A DNA stretch of 64,000 nucleotides from Aggregatimonas sangjinii (GTDB lineage: Bacteria; Bacteroidota; Bacteroidia; Flavobacteriales; Flavobacteriaceae). Below the pieces are notes generated by a model. It was not told where the DNA came from. It was given only the letters and a program-made list of their open reading frames with translations, and did no database searches. Each line of letters opens with the position of its first letter. Position 1 is the first letter of the stretch. Below are positions 16,383 through 25,474 of the stretch, piece after piece. Both the position numbers and the translations under genes were made by a program. The stretch is from assembly GCF_005943945.1 (NCBI RefSeq), contig NZ_CP040710.1:755001-819000 (forward strand). The letters are read 5' to 3'.

Positions 16383-16571
16383 ATGGATATTAAAAAAATA
16401 CTCGGATTAGTACTTACCTTATTGGGTATAGGAGGATTAATTTATGCGGCCGTTTTATATGTAAATGGTTCAGGTGACTTTAAGGTACTTGCCGTTTATG
16501 GCATTTTAGGCGCTATTTTCTTCTTCTCCGGGATGGGCTTGATACGGCGTACCGGTAATCCGAACCACTAA
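16383..16571 (+). CDS. Small two-helix membrane protein
   Basis: 62 residues, with two membrane segments (about 6-27, LGLVLTLLGIGGLIYAAVLYV, and about 33-52, VLAVYGILGAIFFFSGMGLI) and a short basic tail. This resembles small inner-membrane proteins often found in flavobacteria, but no function is known. The start MDIKKILG at 16383 is the first ATG after the racemase stop. It converges with the zinc-ribbon protein gene, with 9 bp between stops. Confidence 0.7.
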   Translation: MDIKKILGLVLTLLGIGGLIYAAVLYVNGSGDFKVLAVYGILGAIFFFSGMGLIRRTGNPNH

Positions 16572-16580
16572 CGGGCATCC

Positions 16581-17426
16581 CTACTTTTCTGGCGCGTCGT
16601 CGGTGTTGCTGCCTTCTGTATTTGCGGGAAATTCTTCCGGGCCATAAAAGGGTAGGAGTTTGTTTTCGTCAGCGAAACGGCCGCCCAAATCGGCATCGGT
16701 CGGTGTCTTGATCAGCACCATATTCCATTTGCCCTCTACACCGATATACAATTCACCGATTGTATTGTTCAAATCAATTTCATCGATGCAGTCTTCGATG
16801 ACGTCAACGATATCCTTGCGATAGTGCGCTTTGATTTCATCTATATTTCTGATTTTTAATAGCACTAGAAGTTTATCATCTAATTTTTTAGTAAAATAGC
16901 CGATGTTTTCGGTATCCAATCCACTTACAATATCAAATTCGATACAACTTTTTAAGGCAAAGGAAAGTGAATCCCTTTCCCGATGAAGCAGTGTGGTCCG
17001 TTTTTCCATATCCTCCTTCAACAGTACCTTTCGGGAATCACCATCCGCCTCGAAAAGTTCTTCTCCGTTGGAGCGGAGGTATACCCCATACAACGATAAA
17101 CTCATCACTATGGTAAAGAGCACGGTGATTACGAGACATCCACAGCCTTGCCAAATTGGTCGTTTAGCAGGATTGTTCCTGTTTTCTACTTCCAGGCTAT
17201 GACGCATGTCAGGTGTGAACTGCGAATAGGCATAGCTTTTTCTGCAATGTGAACATTCGGCAACGTGTTTTTTGAACAAGGGGATAATCGGAATCCAGAA
17301 AAAATGAAAGTAGTTGCCAAATGTGGACACGGTGAAGGAATCTCTTGTACTACAATGGGGACAGGTCGTTCTGTTTAAACGTCGCTCCTTTATTTTTGCC
17401 GCACGTGTACCGAAGAAAAAAATCAT
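16581..17426 (-). CDS. Zinc-ribbon membrane protein
   Basis: 281 residues. The N-terminal zinc ribbon has CPHC at about 22-25 and CSHC at about 58-61. Between them lies a hydrophobic stretch (FHFFWIPIIPLF), an arrangement seen in zinc-ribbon_15 style proteins. One membrane helix at about 94-116 (GCLVITVLFTIVMSLSLYGVYL) is followed by a largely acidic extracytoplasmic domain ending in a low-complexity tail. Function unknown. It is on the minus strand between convergent and divergent neighbours and is probably single-gene. Confidence 0.72.
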   Translation of the reverse strand: MIFFFGTRAAKIKERRLNRTTCPHCSTRDSFTVSTFGNYFHFFWIPIIPLFKKHVAECSHCRKSYAYSQFTPDMRHSLEVENRNNPAKRPIWQGCGCLVITVLFTIVMSLSLYGVYLRSNGEELFEADGDSRKVLLKEDMEKRTTLLHRERDSLSFALKSCIEFDIVSGLDTENIGYFTKKLDDKLLVLLKIRNIDEIKAHYRKDIVDVIEDCIDEIDLNNTIGELYIGVEGKWNMVLIKTPTDADLGGRFADENKLLPFYGPEEFPANTEGSNTDDAPEK

Positions 17427-17508
17427 AATAGGGTCTGTATTTTACGAAATTAAGTAAGCTGAATAAAAGATAACGTTTTTGGGGATAATTCCTTTTCAAA
17501 GGGAAACC

Positions 17509-17913
17509 TTATTCCGTATGCCTCACGATACTTCTGATCTCCTTTATGAGAATGGGGTCTTGGTAGTGCACTATAGTCGCTTCCTCGCCTAGTTTCAACA
17601 TTTTAAATCGCTCGGCACTCAAAGTAATACACACCTTATAAAGTTCGCCTTCTTGAAGTGATACTACGAGATTTTGGGTGCTTTGAGTCTCAATTTCGAT
17701 ATAAGCGACCTTTACATCGCCCTGAAGTGACGTTTGAATGTTAAAGCCCGTAGTTACGGCCCATCTTCTGGAACCATCAGGCAACCATTCGCAAGGGGCA
17801 CGACCTGTTTGGTAGCTTCCCAGAAATTCAATGTCAATTATTTCTGCGTTATCAAAGGGATTAAAACAAATGTGGGACAAACAAATCAGTAAGGTTGTTA
17901 TGGGCAATGACAT
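17509..17913 (-). CDS. Hypothetical secreted protein
   Basis: 134 residues with a weak N-terminal signal (SLPITTLLICLSHICFN). The rest is predicted beta-rich (VAYIEIETQSTQNLVVSL, EATIVHYQDPILIKEI). No known domain recognised. It lies 82 bp upstream of the zinc-ribbon gene on the same strand. The 193 bp on its other side, before the DUF2459 gene, hold no evident gene. Confidence 0.55.
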   Translation of the reverse strand: MSLPITTLLICLSHICFNPFDNAEIIDIEFLGSYQTGRAPCEWLPDGSRRWAVTTGFNIQTSLQGDVKVAYIEIETQSTQNLVVSLQEGELYKVCITLSAERFKMLKLGEEATIVHYQDPILIKEIRSIVRHTE

Positions 17914-18106
17914 AAGGCCTTCTTTCCTTCAAAAATACGACTAAGGGACACTATATGTTACCCTATTTTCCGGGGTTTTTCGATCCCGCTGATAGAAATG
18001 CCGTAAACTGTTTTGTTAAAAATAGGTAACTTCGTAGACAGTAAATCAACTTACCATCCGCAAGCATTACTTCAAAAAAGGACTGAAAATAATCGGGAAA
18101 ACGGTA

Positions 18107-18745
18107 TTGTATTTTCTCGGCTTTCTAGTGCTCTATTTGGTTATTGGTTTCGGCCTATCAAAGATAACCGTACATCATGAACCGGATGCTGCCGAAGAAA
18201 TAGCCATTTATATTCTAACCAACGGAGTGCATACCGATATTGTAATGCCTGTTAAAACAGATGATATCGATTGGAGCAAAAAGATACCGTATCGGCACAC
18301 CAAAACCGCCGATAACAGTCATAACTACATTGCTATGGGTTGGGGAGATAAGGGCTTTTACCTGCAAACCCCTACCTGGGCCGAGCTAAAGTTTTCCGTA
18401 GCCTTTAAAGCGGCGACGGGCTTGAGTACCACTGCTATGCATACAACCTACTATCGGACGATGACGGAAAGCGAAAGCTGCAAAAGAATCATGATCAGTA
18501 GGGCACAATACCAAAAGTTGGTATGGCATATTTCGGATAGTTTTCAAAAGACCGCGAACGGCCAGTTCATCAATATCCAAACCGACGCGAACTATGGCCA
18601 TACGGATGCCTTTTACGAAGCTAAAGGCAGTTACAGTATGTTGACTACTTGCAATACATGGGCAAACAATACTCTGAAAGCAATCGGTGCAAAAGCTTGT
18701 TTATGGACGGCTTTCGATTCGGCAATTTTCGAGAAGTACAAATGA
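18107..18745 (+). CDS. DUF2459 / TIGR02117 family membrane-anchored protein
   Basis: At least 212 residues. An N-terminal membrane helix (GFLVLYLVIGFGLS) precedes a DUF2459 domain with NGVHTDIVMP, MGWGDKGFYLQTPTW and TTCNTWANNTLKAIG. The conserved Cys-Asn-Thr-Trp and the His/Trp motifs hint at a papain-like hydrolase fold, but function is unproven. Start is uncertain. TTG at 18107 is the first usable start codon near the helix. Readable sequence continues upstream (TIRKHYFKKGLKIIGKT) to a stop at 18035 with no ATG, and this basic stretch would make a good membrane n-region. The stop overlaps the next start as ATGA. Confidence 0.72.
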   Translation: MYFLGFLVLYLVIGFGLSKITVHHEPDAAEEIAIYILTNGVHTDIVMPVKTDDIDWSKKIPYRHTKTADNSHNYIAMGWGDKGFYLQTPTWAELKFSVAFKAATGLSTTAMHTTYYRTMTESESCKRIMISRAQYQKLVWHISDSFQKTANGQFINIQTDANYGHTDAFYEAKGSYSMLTTCNTWANNTLKAIGAKACLWTAFDSAIFEKYK

Positions 18746-19332
18746 CGATGAAAAAACTCAAAATTTTGATTATCAATGGCCATCCCGATAAGGAAAGTTT
18801 TAATTGGGCATTGGCCAAGGCCTACAAAGAGGGAGCGCTGTCGTCTGGGGCCGAAGTCAGAGAAATTCGTATCGCAGAACTCGACTTTGATGTAAACCTT
18901 CAATTCGGGTATCGAAAACGCACTGAATTGGAACCCGATTTGATCGACGCCCAAGAAAATATCAAATGGGCCAATCACTTGGTATGGATTTATCCTATTT
19001 GGTGGGGTTCGGTTCCGGCTATCATGAAAGGATTTCTAGACCGGGTATTGCTGCCTGGCTTTGCTTTCAATAAAAGAGAGGGATCTGTCTGGTGGGATAA
19101 ACATCTTAGTGGTAAAACTGCACGAATCATCTGCACTATGGATCAGCCTACATGGTATTATCGTTTCATTAACCAAAGCCCAAGTCATTTCGCGATGAAA
19201 AAACTTACACTCCAATTTGCGGGGATCAAAAAGGTAGGCATAACCGCTATAGGCCCCCTTAGGTTGTCGACTTTGCAATTTCGAGAGAAATGGTTAAAAA
19301 AAGTAAAACGAATAGGGGTTAAAGGTAAATAA
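18742..19332 (+). CDS. NAD(P)H:quinone oxidoreductase / flavodoxin-like fold protein
   Basis: 196 residues of the NQO/KefF/MdaB type. It starts KKLKILIINGHPDKESFNWAL (flavin phosphate loop) and has WIYPIWWGSVPAIMKGFLDRVL, the flavin-ring and active-site region. It probably reduces quinones or other electrophiles with two electrons from NAD(P)H and FMN/FAD. The ATG at 18742 overlaps the upstream stop as ATGA, indicating translational coupling. A second ATG two codons later is possible. There is no signal sequence, so it is cytosolic. Confidence 0.85.
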   Translation: MTMKKLKILIINGHPDKESFNWALAKAYKEGALSSGAEVREIRIAELDFDVNLQFGYRKRTELEPDLIDAQENIKWANHLVWIYPIWWGSVPAIMKGFLDRVLLPGFAFNKREGSVWWDKHLSGKTARIICTMDQPTWYYRFINQSPSHFAMKKLTLQFAGIKKVGITAIGPLRLSTLQFREKWLKKVKRIGVKGK

Positions 19333-19371
19333 CTATCTTTAGGATAACCGGTGCAATAAACGCTATTCCAT

Positions 19372-20484
19372 ATGAAAAGATATTTTATTTTATTTCTTCT
19401 TCTAATTATCGTTGGGTACTCGAACGCCCAAACCGAAGTTGCCACAGATGCCCAGTCCCCAAAACAATTCGGCATTACGCGTGTCGAGGCCGATTCTATT
19501 TTCGATAAGGTAAAAAAGTTGCCCAAAGAATCGCAGATAGCCATTGCCCTAATTAAAAACGGGGAGACGCGCTTTTATGGCATCCACCGAAAGAATGATT
19601 CCATTTTTAGTATCGATAATCATGAAAAGGTCTTCGAAATCGGTTCTATTTCAAAAGTATTTACGTCCACCATGCTAGCCCAATTCGTACTGGAAGATAA
19701 AGTGAAGTTGACCGACGCTATCAACGACTACTTGCCGATTTCGTTTAAGGATGACCAACGGGTTACTTTTCAAAGCTTGGCGAACCACACTTCCGGTCTT
19801 CCTAGGTTACCGACCAATTTGGTGTTGGACTTTATCCATCGCAACAACCCCTATGCGGAATACGACGAGATAAAATTAAAAACATATTTAAAGGATACGA
19901 TGAATCTGGCCGAAGGTATTGCACCAGGACAGTTCGAATATTCGAATCTTGGGGCTGGATTATTGGGGTACACCCTGTCCCAAATCGAAAAAACGGACTA
20001 CCAGACCCTACTTCAAAATAGGATAACGAACAAATATGGAATGGAGCATACTACGGCCGATCGGTCCGAGGTAGGTGCGTTGTTGGTACCCGGAAGAAAT
20101 GGCGGTACCATCGTTCCTAATTGGGATTTGGCCATTCTAGTCGGTGCAGGGGGTATCGTTTCGAGTACGGAGGATCTGACCAAATTTGCGCTGGCGCAAT
20201 TCGACTCGGCCAACGCCGAAATGGTATTGACCCGAACTAAGACGGCCGATATGAAGGAGGATACCGGCGTAGGCCTTGGCTGGTTTATATATAAGACCGA
20301 TACTGGTCAAACATTGCATACGCACGACGGCGGAACTGGAGGTTATACCGCTTCGATGATCATTGATTGTGAAAACAAGAATGGGGTAATCGTATTGTCC
20401 AATGTTTCAGCTTTAGGCCTGGGAACCGATAAGATCAATAAATTATCGGGATCCCTACTCCGTACTTTAGGGGATTACAAATAG
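19372..20484 (+). CDS. Beta-lactamase-fold serine hydrolase (class C / DD-peptidase family)
   Basis: 370 residues, exported (signal RYFILFLLLIIVGYSNAQ). It has the three serine-hydrolase motifs: SxxK as SISK with Ser92 and Lys95, YxN as YSN at 190-192, and HDGG at about 318-321 in place of KTG. The surrounding GSISKVFTSTMLAQF and LANHTSGLPRLP are typical of the AmpC/esterase/DD-peptidase superfamily. Whether it hydrolyses beta-lactams, muropeptides or esters cannot be inferred. It follows the oxidoreductase by 39 bp and precedes the acetyltransferase by 7 bp. Confidence 0.88.
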   Translation: MKRYFILFLLLIIVGYSNAQTEVATDAQSPKQFGITRVEADSIFDKVKKLPKESQIAIALIKNGETRFYGIHRKNDSIFSIDNHEKVFEIGSISKVFTSTMLAQFVLEDKVKLTDAINDYLPISFKDDQRVTFQSLANHTSGLPRLPTNLVLDFIHRNNPYAEYDEIKLKTYLKDTMNLAEGIAPGQFEYSNLGAGLLGYTLSQIEKTDYQTLLQNRITNKYGMEHTTADRSEVGALLVPGRNGGTIVPNWDLAILVGAGGIVSSTEDLTKFALAQFDSANAEMVLTRTKTADMKEDTGVGLGWFIYKTDTGQTLHTHDGGTGGYTASMIIDCENKNGVIVLSNVSALGLGTDKINKLSGSLLRTLGDYK

Positions 20485-20491
20485 CGGCCAA

Positions 20492-21004
20492 TTGAAAATA
20501 CAGCACAGTACCTCGAAAGATATCGATAGTATTTTTAGATTGTATAGGATCGCAACCGAATACCAGCGGCTAAAATTTGCGGATAATGTTTGGCCTGACT
20601 TTGAACGGGAGTTGGTTCAAAAAGAAATTAAAGAGCAAAGGCAGTTCAAATTAACGATTGAAGGGAAAATAGCCTGTATCTGGGCCATTACCTATAACGA
20701 CCCCGAAATTTGGGGAGAAAAGGACAATATGCCTTCCATTTATGTTCACCGTATCGCAGTTGATCCGGATTTTAGAGGGAATAATCTTATTGCCGACCTT
20801 GTTGAATGGGCAAAGTCCTATGCAACGTCAAAAGGGAAACAATACATACGTCTCGACACCTGTGGCAACAATATCAAATTGATAAGGCATTATACCAAAG
20901 CGGGATTTGAGTTCTTAGGGATGCAAAAGCTTCAGAAAGTGAATACTCTGCCCAGTCATTACCATAACGCCGATGTTTGTTATTTTGAGATGAAACTGTC
21001 GTAG
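20492..21004 (+). CDS. GNAT family N-acetyltransferase
   Basis: 170 residues. The acetyl-CoA binding core is visible as VHRIAVDPDFRGNNLIADLV (motif A, with the pyrophosphate loop RGNNL) and YTKAGFEFLGM (motif B). It acetylates an unknown amine substrate in the cytosol. The only plausible start is TTG at 20492, 7 bp after the hydrolase stop, so the two genes are probably co-transcribed. The 161 bp downstream hold only the promoter of the next gene. Confidence 0.85.
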   Translation: MKIQHSTSKDIDSIFRLYRIATEYQRLKFADNVWPDFERELVQKEIKEQRQFKLTIEGKIACIWAITYNDPEIWGEKDNMPSIYVHRIAVDPDFRGNNLIADLVEWAKSYATSKGKQYIRLDTCGNNIKLIRHYTKAGFEFLGMQKLQKVNTLPSHYHNADVCYFEMKLS

Positions 21005-21117
21005 CTTGATCTTCGTGTATTTTAGATATTCTATAACGGAGAGGTAGGTCGTTGGTCCGGCATAAAAAATCTGTTGAAGGTTATGATTGCCTATAATTCT
21101 AACAGTATCCAGTAGTG

Positions 21118-21145
21118 TTGAACGGGTTCATTTTGGTTATATTTG
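21118..21145 (+). promoter_or_regulatory. Promoter of the sterol desaturase-family gene
   Basis: TTG (21118-21120), 17 bases, TATATTTG (21138-21145), 20 bases before the ATG. This is a full match to the phylum consensus. Confidence 0.75.
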
Positions 21146-21165
21146 CCTGAATACCAATTCTTAAA

Positions 21166-22434
21166 ATGGAGACTTACGCACAGGCACTTCTTTATGCCAT
21201 TCCTTTTTTTATGGTGCTTTTGGCCATCGAAATCTGCTATGGGTATTTCGTTAAAAATCAAAAACATAAGGTATTGGATAGCGTCTCGAGCATTAGTTCG
21301 GGTTTTACCAATATTATCAAAGATTCCCTTGGTTTAGGGTTAGTGCTCGTATCCTATCCCTATTTGGTTGAGCATCTGGCAATAATGGAAATTAAGGCCA
21401 CCTGGCTGGTCTGGTTGATCGCGTTTTTTGCTCTTGATTTTGCAGGTTATTGGAACCATAGACTCAGTCACAAAGTAAATTTTTTCTGGAACCAGCATGT
21501 CATTCATCACAGTAGCGAGGAATTTAATCTAGCTTGTGCACTGCGCCAGTCCATCTCGAATCTTATTGGGTACTTTCCGTTGTTCTTGTTGCCAGCCGCA
21601 ATACTTGGAGTTCCCTATAAGGTCATTGCCATTTTAGGCCCCATCCACCTTTTTGGTCAGTTTTGGTACCATACGCAGCACATTGGCAAGATGGGGTGGT
21701 TGGAATATGTCATCATTACCCCATCACAACATCGGGTACATCATGCCATCAACCCGGAATATATCGATAAAAACTTGGGTCAGATTCTTTGTATATGGGA
21801 TCGTTGGTTCGGAACTTTTCAGGAAGAACTGGATGATGTTCCGCCTCAATATGGCGTTTTGAAACCGGCTGCTACGTGGAATCCGGTACTCATCAATTTT
21901 CAACATCTTTGGCGTTTGATTAAAGATGCCTGGCGTACGCAAAGCTACTGGGATAAATTACGGATTTGGTTCATGCCAACGGGTTGGCGTCCGGCAGACG
22001 TAAAGGCTGCATATCCAATCCGGATAATAACGAATGTTTACGAATTCGACCGTTACGAAACCCCGGCCAGTAAGACGCTCAAAGGCTACTCTATATTTCA
22101 GATGCTTTTCAGTCTGTTGCTCTTGCTCTTCATGTTCTTCAATTATTCAAAAATCGGGCTATCCGGGCTGCTGCTTTGCGGTGCCTTTATCTTCATAGGA
22201 ATTTATGGCTATACTACCTTAATGGACCGAAGCAATTATGCCGTATGGATTGAATTGGCTCGAGGTGTGCTTGGTCTGGCGCTTATTGGTTTTACCGGCG
22301 ACTGGTTTGGAATAAACGAATATTTCTTTTTTGGAAGTGGTCTGGTCGCATTGTATTTTCTCATCACTATTTTCGGCGGATTCTTTTTTACTTATTTCGA
22401 GAAGGAATACACAATGCAAAAGAGCAAAGTGTAA
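21166..22434 (+). CDS. Sterol desaturase / fatty acid hydroxylase family protein, AGMO-like
   Basis: 422-residue integral membrane di-iron enzyme. The eight-histidine cluster is visible: NHRLSH at 97-102, HVIHHS at 111-116, and HRVHHA at 189-194. Two further His (in WYHTQH) complete the metal set. Several membrane helices flank it, and a C-terminal membrane region (about 300-410) makes it longer than simple hydroxylases. This layout resembles alkylglycerol monooxygenase, which cleaves ether lipids, or lipid hydroxylases of this phylum. Substrate assignment is inference. It has its own promoter and stands alone on the plus strand. Confidence 0.87.
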   Translation: METYAQALLYAIPFFMVLLAIEICYGYFVKNQKHKVLDSVSSISSGFTNIIKDSLGLGLVLVSYPYLVEHLAIMEIKATWLVWLIAFFALDFAGYWNHRLSHKVNFFWNQHVIHHSSEEFNLACALRQSISNLIGYFPLFLLPAAILGVPYKVIAILGPIHLFGQFWYHTQHIGKMGWLEYVIITPSQHRVHHAINPEYIDKNLGQILCIWDRWFGTFQEELDDVPPQYGVLKPAATWNPVLINFQHLWRLIKDAWRTQSYWDKLRIWFMPTGWRPADVKAAYPIRIITNVYEFDRYETPASKTLKGYSIFQMLFSLLLLLFMFFNYSKIGLSGLLLCGAFIFIGIYGYTTLMDRSNYAVWIELARGVLGLALIGFTGDWFGINEYFFFGSGLVALYFLITIFGGFFFTYFEKEYTMQKSKV

Positions 22435-22558
22435 CCGGCCAAGAATCCAGAAATAGGTTCAGCGCGTACATATTGTCGAAATGTTGGTAGTTGGTCGAAA
22501 AAATTCGATTCAAACTCAATTTTGAACGTTGTCTTTTTCCAAACCATTTGCGAAACAG

Positions 22559-23155
22559 ATGACAAGAAAAGAACAGTTACAGTCGTGCAAAATATGCCAA
22601 CATCAAAAGAAAGATTTGAATCGGGGAATCATTTGCGGGCTCACCGATAATTTGGCCGACTTTGAAGAACGTTGCGAAACCTTCATTGAAAATCCGAAGC
22701 TTAAGAAGCGTACGGAAGAAGATGCCATCTTAAGTTCCGTAGATAGTAAAGTGGCTAGTCAGGGCCAACGATTCGCCAATTACCTTATCGACCAGATTTT
22801 TGTAATCGGTCTCGGCTTGTTGTTTGGTTTGATGATAGGCATTTTGGCCGAATTCATAGACCCTGTGTTTCTGTCCTTTCTTTATGAGGATAACCGACTG
22901 ATAGAATGGTTGTTGGGCAGTGTTCTTGCGATAATTTATTATTCTTTTTTTGAAGGGGTTACCGGTCGTTCTATCGGTAAGTTTTTCACGAAGACCAAGG
23001 TGGTGACCGAAGATGGCGATCGACCTAATTTTTCGGTTGTCCTCACTCGATCACTTTGTCGTTGTATTCCGTTCAACGCATTTTCATTTTTGGCGAACGA
23101 CGGGGTGGGCTGGCATGATAAATTTTCGGGCACCCGTGTAATCGAAATTGATTAA
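22559..23155 (+). CDS. RDD family membrane protein with N-terminal Cys-rich motif
   Basis: 198 residues. An N-terminal Cys-rich segment (CKICQHQKKDLNRGIICGL, then a fourth Cys in ERCETF) may bind metal. The RDD domain (about 70-195) starts GQRFANYLIDQIFVIGLGLL with the name-giving Arg/Asp residues, has further membrane helices, and ends DRPNFSVVLTRSLCRCIPF. RDD proteins are membrane proteins of mostly unknown, possibly transport, function. The ATG at 22559 is used; an upstream TTG would add an unconserved stretch. Confidence 0.8.
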   Translation: MTRKEQLQSCKICQHQKKDLNRGIICGLTDNLADFEERCETFIENPKLKKRTEEDAILSSVDSKVASQGQRFANYLIDQIFVIGLGLLFGLMIGILAEFIDPVFLSFLYEDNRLIEWLLGSVLAIIYYSFFEGVTGRSIGKFFTKTKVVTEDGDRPNFSVVLTRSLCRCIPFNAFSFLANDGVGWHDKFSGTRVIEID

Positions 23156-23270
23156 CTTCAAATTTCATACAGTATCCATTTAGGATTACCATAAACGATT
23201 GTGACCTTCTCCAGCACGGATGGCTTTAAAACCATCGGTAGTGAACCATTTAAATCGAAAATCCTTTGCT

Positions 23271-23693
23271 ATGAACAAATTGATTGCAATACTGTGTTTT
23301 ACAGGGATGTGCCTTTTTTCAGTCAACGCACAAAAGGATATCTTCCCAAACCTAATAGGTACGCATCAGTTCGGGGTACAATTTATCTATGATGGATATG
23401 GAACCGCTGAAATAACCGAAAAAGATGGCGTGCTTTACATCAAAGGGGAACAGTACTCCGATGACAAGGAAGAATATCTCCTGATGGAAGGCACGATTAC
23501 CATTATCGATAGCCGAAATTTCAACTTTAAAGGGCGTCTTAAACTGTTTACCGAAGGTTGCTGTGGTCTGCTGGATAGGCAGGTATCCTATACATTTAGA
23601 AAAACCGGTAACCGAAAGTATTGGCGGTTAAAAGAGCGAAATGACCTCTGCGATCAATATACCTGTGCGTATTACCTCGATATTTTTGAATAA
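23271..23693 (+). CDS. Hypothetical secreted protein
   Basis: 140 residues with a clear signal peptide (NKLIAILCFTGMCLFSVNAQ) and a beta-rich mature part (FGVQFIYDGYGTAEITEKDG, LYIKGEQYSDD) with four to five cysteines (including GCCGLLDR and DLCDQYTCAYYL) that may form disulfides. No named family recognised. The ATG at 23271 begins the signal peptide exactly. Confidence 0.65.
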   Translation: MNKLIAILCFTGMCLFSVNAQKDIFPNLIGTHQFGVQFIYDGYGTAEITEKDGVLYIKGEQYSDDKEEYLLMEGTITIIDSRNFNFKGRLKLFTEGCCGLLDRQVSYTFRKTGNRKYWRLKERNDLCDQYTCAYYLDIFE

Positions 23694-23745
23694 AGCAGAT
23701 TGTAACACTCGCTGCCTTGTGCCCTTTTAAAAGCGTCCGATATGC

Positions 23746-23775
23746 TTGCAGAATAGGGATAGCTTGTTAAGTTTG
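23746..23775 (+). promoter_or_regulatory. Promoter of the creatininase-family gene
   Basis: TTG (23746-23748), 19 bases, TAAGTTTG (23768-23775), with the ATG 17 bases downstream. Perfect consensus. Confidence 0.8.
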
Positions 23776-23792
23776 TAGTATAAACTATAGCT

Positions 23793-24554
23793 ATGAGACC
23801 CTATATTCTCGCCGAAACCAACTGGGAGGCCTTAAAAGACGCCTCATTTGATTTAGCAGTACTACCCTGGGGCGCTACCGAGGCGCACAACTATCACTTA
23901 CCATATGCGACCGATAATATCGAGGCAGATGCGTTTGCGGCGGAAGCCGCACGAGTGGCTTGGGAAAGAGGAGGGAAAGTCGTTGTGTTACCTACCATAC
24001 CTTTCGGGGTAAATACAGGACAGCGGGATATCTATTTGGATATCAACCTGAATCCCAGTACGCAATTCGCGATCCTGTCGGATGTTGTTGAAGTACTGAA
24101 CCGACAGGGAATCAAAAAACTGCTGGTCTTTAATAGTCACGGTGGTAATAACTTTAAACCGCTCATTCGGGAGTTGGGGTTGAAATTCCCGGAGATGTTC
24201 ATCTGCCTTTCCATATGGACGGAAGTGGTCGACAAATATGCCTATTTTGAAGAAAAAGGCGATCATGCCGATGAAATGGAGACGAGTATCATACAATTTC
24301 TAAGACCCGATCTGGTTTTACCCAAGGAAAAGTGGGGCGATGGAAAAGACAAAAAATATAAGATAAAAGCTTTTTCCGACGGTTGGATGTGGGCGGAACG
24401 CCAATGGTCTAAAATAAGTGAGGATACAGGTGTGGGCAATCCACATAAGGCAACAAAGGAAAAAGGAGAACGTTTTTTCAAGGATGTCACCGAAAAAATG
24501 GGAGCGCTTTTTTATGACCTCAGTCAGGCCGATCTGAACGATCTATACGAGTAA
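23793..24554 (+). CDS. Creatininase family amidohydrolase
   Basis: 253 residues of the creatininase/MftE metal-dependent amidohydrolase fold. The motifs are PWGATEAHNYHLPYATDN (metal-binding His and Asp), FNSHGGNN, and GDHADEMETS with the Glu ligand. Family members hydrolyse creatinine, formamides in flavin/riboflavin pathways, or peptides in mycofactocin maturation; none of those contexts is present here, so the substrate is unknown. Cytosolic. It converges with the acyl-CoA-binding protein gene with 7 bp between stops. Confidence 0.85.
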   Translation: MRPYILAETNWEALKDASFDLAVLPWGATEAHNYHLPYATDNIEADAFAAEAARVAWERGGKVVVLPTIPFGVNTGQRDIYLDINLNPSTQFAILSDVVEVLNRQGIKKLLVFNSHGGNNFKPLIRELGLKFPEMFICLSIWTEVVDKYAYFEEKGDHADEMETSIIQFLRPDLVLPKEKWGDGKDKKYKIKAFSDGWMWAERQWSKISEDTGVGNPHKATKEKGERFFKDVTEKMGALFYDLSQADLNDLYE

Positions 24555-24561
24555 CACGATG

Positions 24562-24816
24562 CTAGCGCAGCGATTTCGCAAGTTTTACATAAGCCGTCAT
24601 CGCTTCTTTTCTGCTTAGATTTTTAGCCTGTATCAAAGCGTTGGCCTTAAAAGCGTTGATCAAAGGGGTTTTACTGCCTGGGTGATTTTTGTTCTCATTG
24701 GCGATTTTATAGAACGCATAAAGTTTCAGCTTGACATCGGCCGGTAATTGACCTTCGTAATTGTTCACGAATTGCACCGCTTCGCTAAAGTTTTTATATA
24801 ATTTCTCGTTCTTCAT
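24562..24816 (-). CDS. Acyl-CoA-binding protein
   Basis: 84-residue four-helix ACBP. Conserved LYAFYKIANE is the ligand-binding helix, and AYVKLAKSL is the C-terminal helix. The family binds medium to long acyl-CoA esters and protects or delivers them to lipid synthesis. It overlaps psd by 23 bp, ending the phospholipid operon cdsA-psd-ACBP. Such placement suggests it supplies acyl-CoA or buffers acyl chains near phospholipid enzymes. Confidence 0.85.
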   Translation of the reverse strand: MKNEKLYKNFSEAVQFVNNYEGQLPADVKLKLYAFYKIANENKNHPGSKTPLINAFKANALIQAKNLSRKEAMTAYVKLAKSLR

Positions 24817-25474
24817 TTTTTTCTAGTACTGCTGCGATGCAGGTCTTGGCTCCTTTAACGGTTTGGTTAAGCTGTACAGCTATACCACAGTCTAAAGGTA
24901 GGAAAAGATCTATTCGCGAACCGAATTTTATAAAACCGGCATCTTCACCCTGCTGCACACTTTCACCAACTTCCGCATAATTGACAATTCGCCTTGCCAT
25001 TGCCCCCGCGATCTGACGATACAGAATATCGCCGAACATCGGGGTGTGGATAACGACCGTCGTACGCTCATTATCGGTACTAGATTTCGGATGCCAAGCA
25101 ACCAAGTATTTTCCGGGATGGTATTTCGAATATTTTACTTCACCACTAGCGGGATAGCGTGTTACGTGCACATTGATGGGCGACATGAAAATGGAGACCT
25201 GTATGCGCTTATCGTTAAAGTATTCGGTTTCTTCCACTTCCTCTATAACGACCACCTTACCATCGGCAGGGGCGATAATTTCGCTAAAACTCTTTATAGG
25301 AATCCGTTTCGGATTTCTAAAAAACTGCAGCACCGCAACTAAAAGCAAAAGGGCTACTATTTGGATGGCGATTCGCAACCCTGGGTAAGGAACGAAAAAT
25401 TGCGCAAGTAAAATTGCCGCTACCACCAAGATAAAAGTAATCACAATTATTTTTTGTCCTTCTCTATGAAACAT
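24794..25474 (-). CDS. psd: Phosphatidylserine decarboxylase
   Basis: 226 residues, the short (PSD-A) form. It makes phosphatidylethanolamine from phosphatidylserine. Two N-terminal membrane helices (about 9-30 and 34-51) precede the catalytic domain with APADGKVV (Asp71), FMSPINVHVTRYP and the self-cleavage site FGSR. Cleavage between Gly185 and Ser186 generates the pyruvoyl cofactor. It overlaps cdsA by 11 bp upstream and the ACBP gene by 23 bp downstream, showing tight coupling. Confidence 0.95.
   Translation of the reverse strand: MFHREGQKIIVITFILVVAAILLAQFFVPYPGLRIAIQIVALLLLVAVLQFFRNPKRIPIKSFSEIIAPADGKVVVIEEVEETEYFNDKRIQVSIFMSPINVHVTRYPASGEVKYSKYHPGKYLVAWHPKSSTDNERTTVVIHTPMFGDILYRQIAGAMARRIVNYAEVGESVQQGEDAGFIKFGSRIDLFLPLDCGIAVQLNQTVKGAKTCIAAVLEKNEEREII

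Noticed and set aside
19372-20484. Calling the SxxK hydrolase an antibiotic-resistance beta-lactamase.
   Set aside because: Motifs fit the wider superfamily (esterases, DD-peptidases); HDGG instead of KTG and no regulator gene give no support for resistance.
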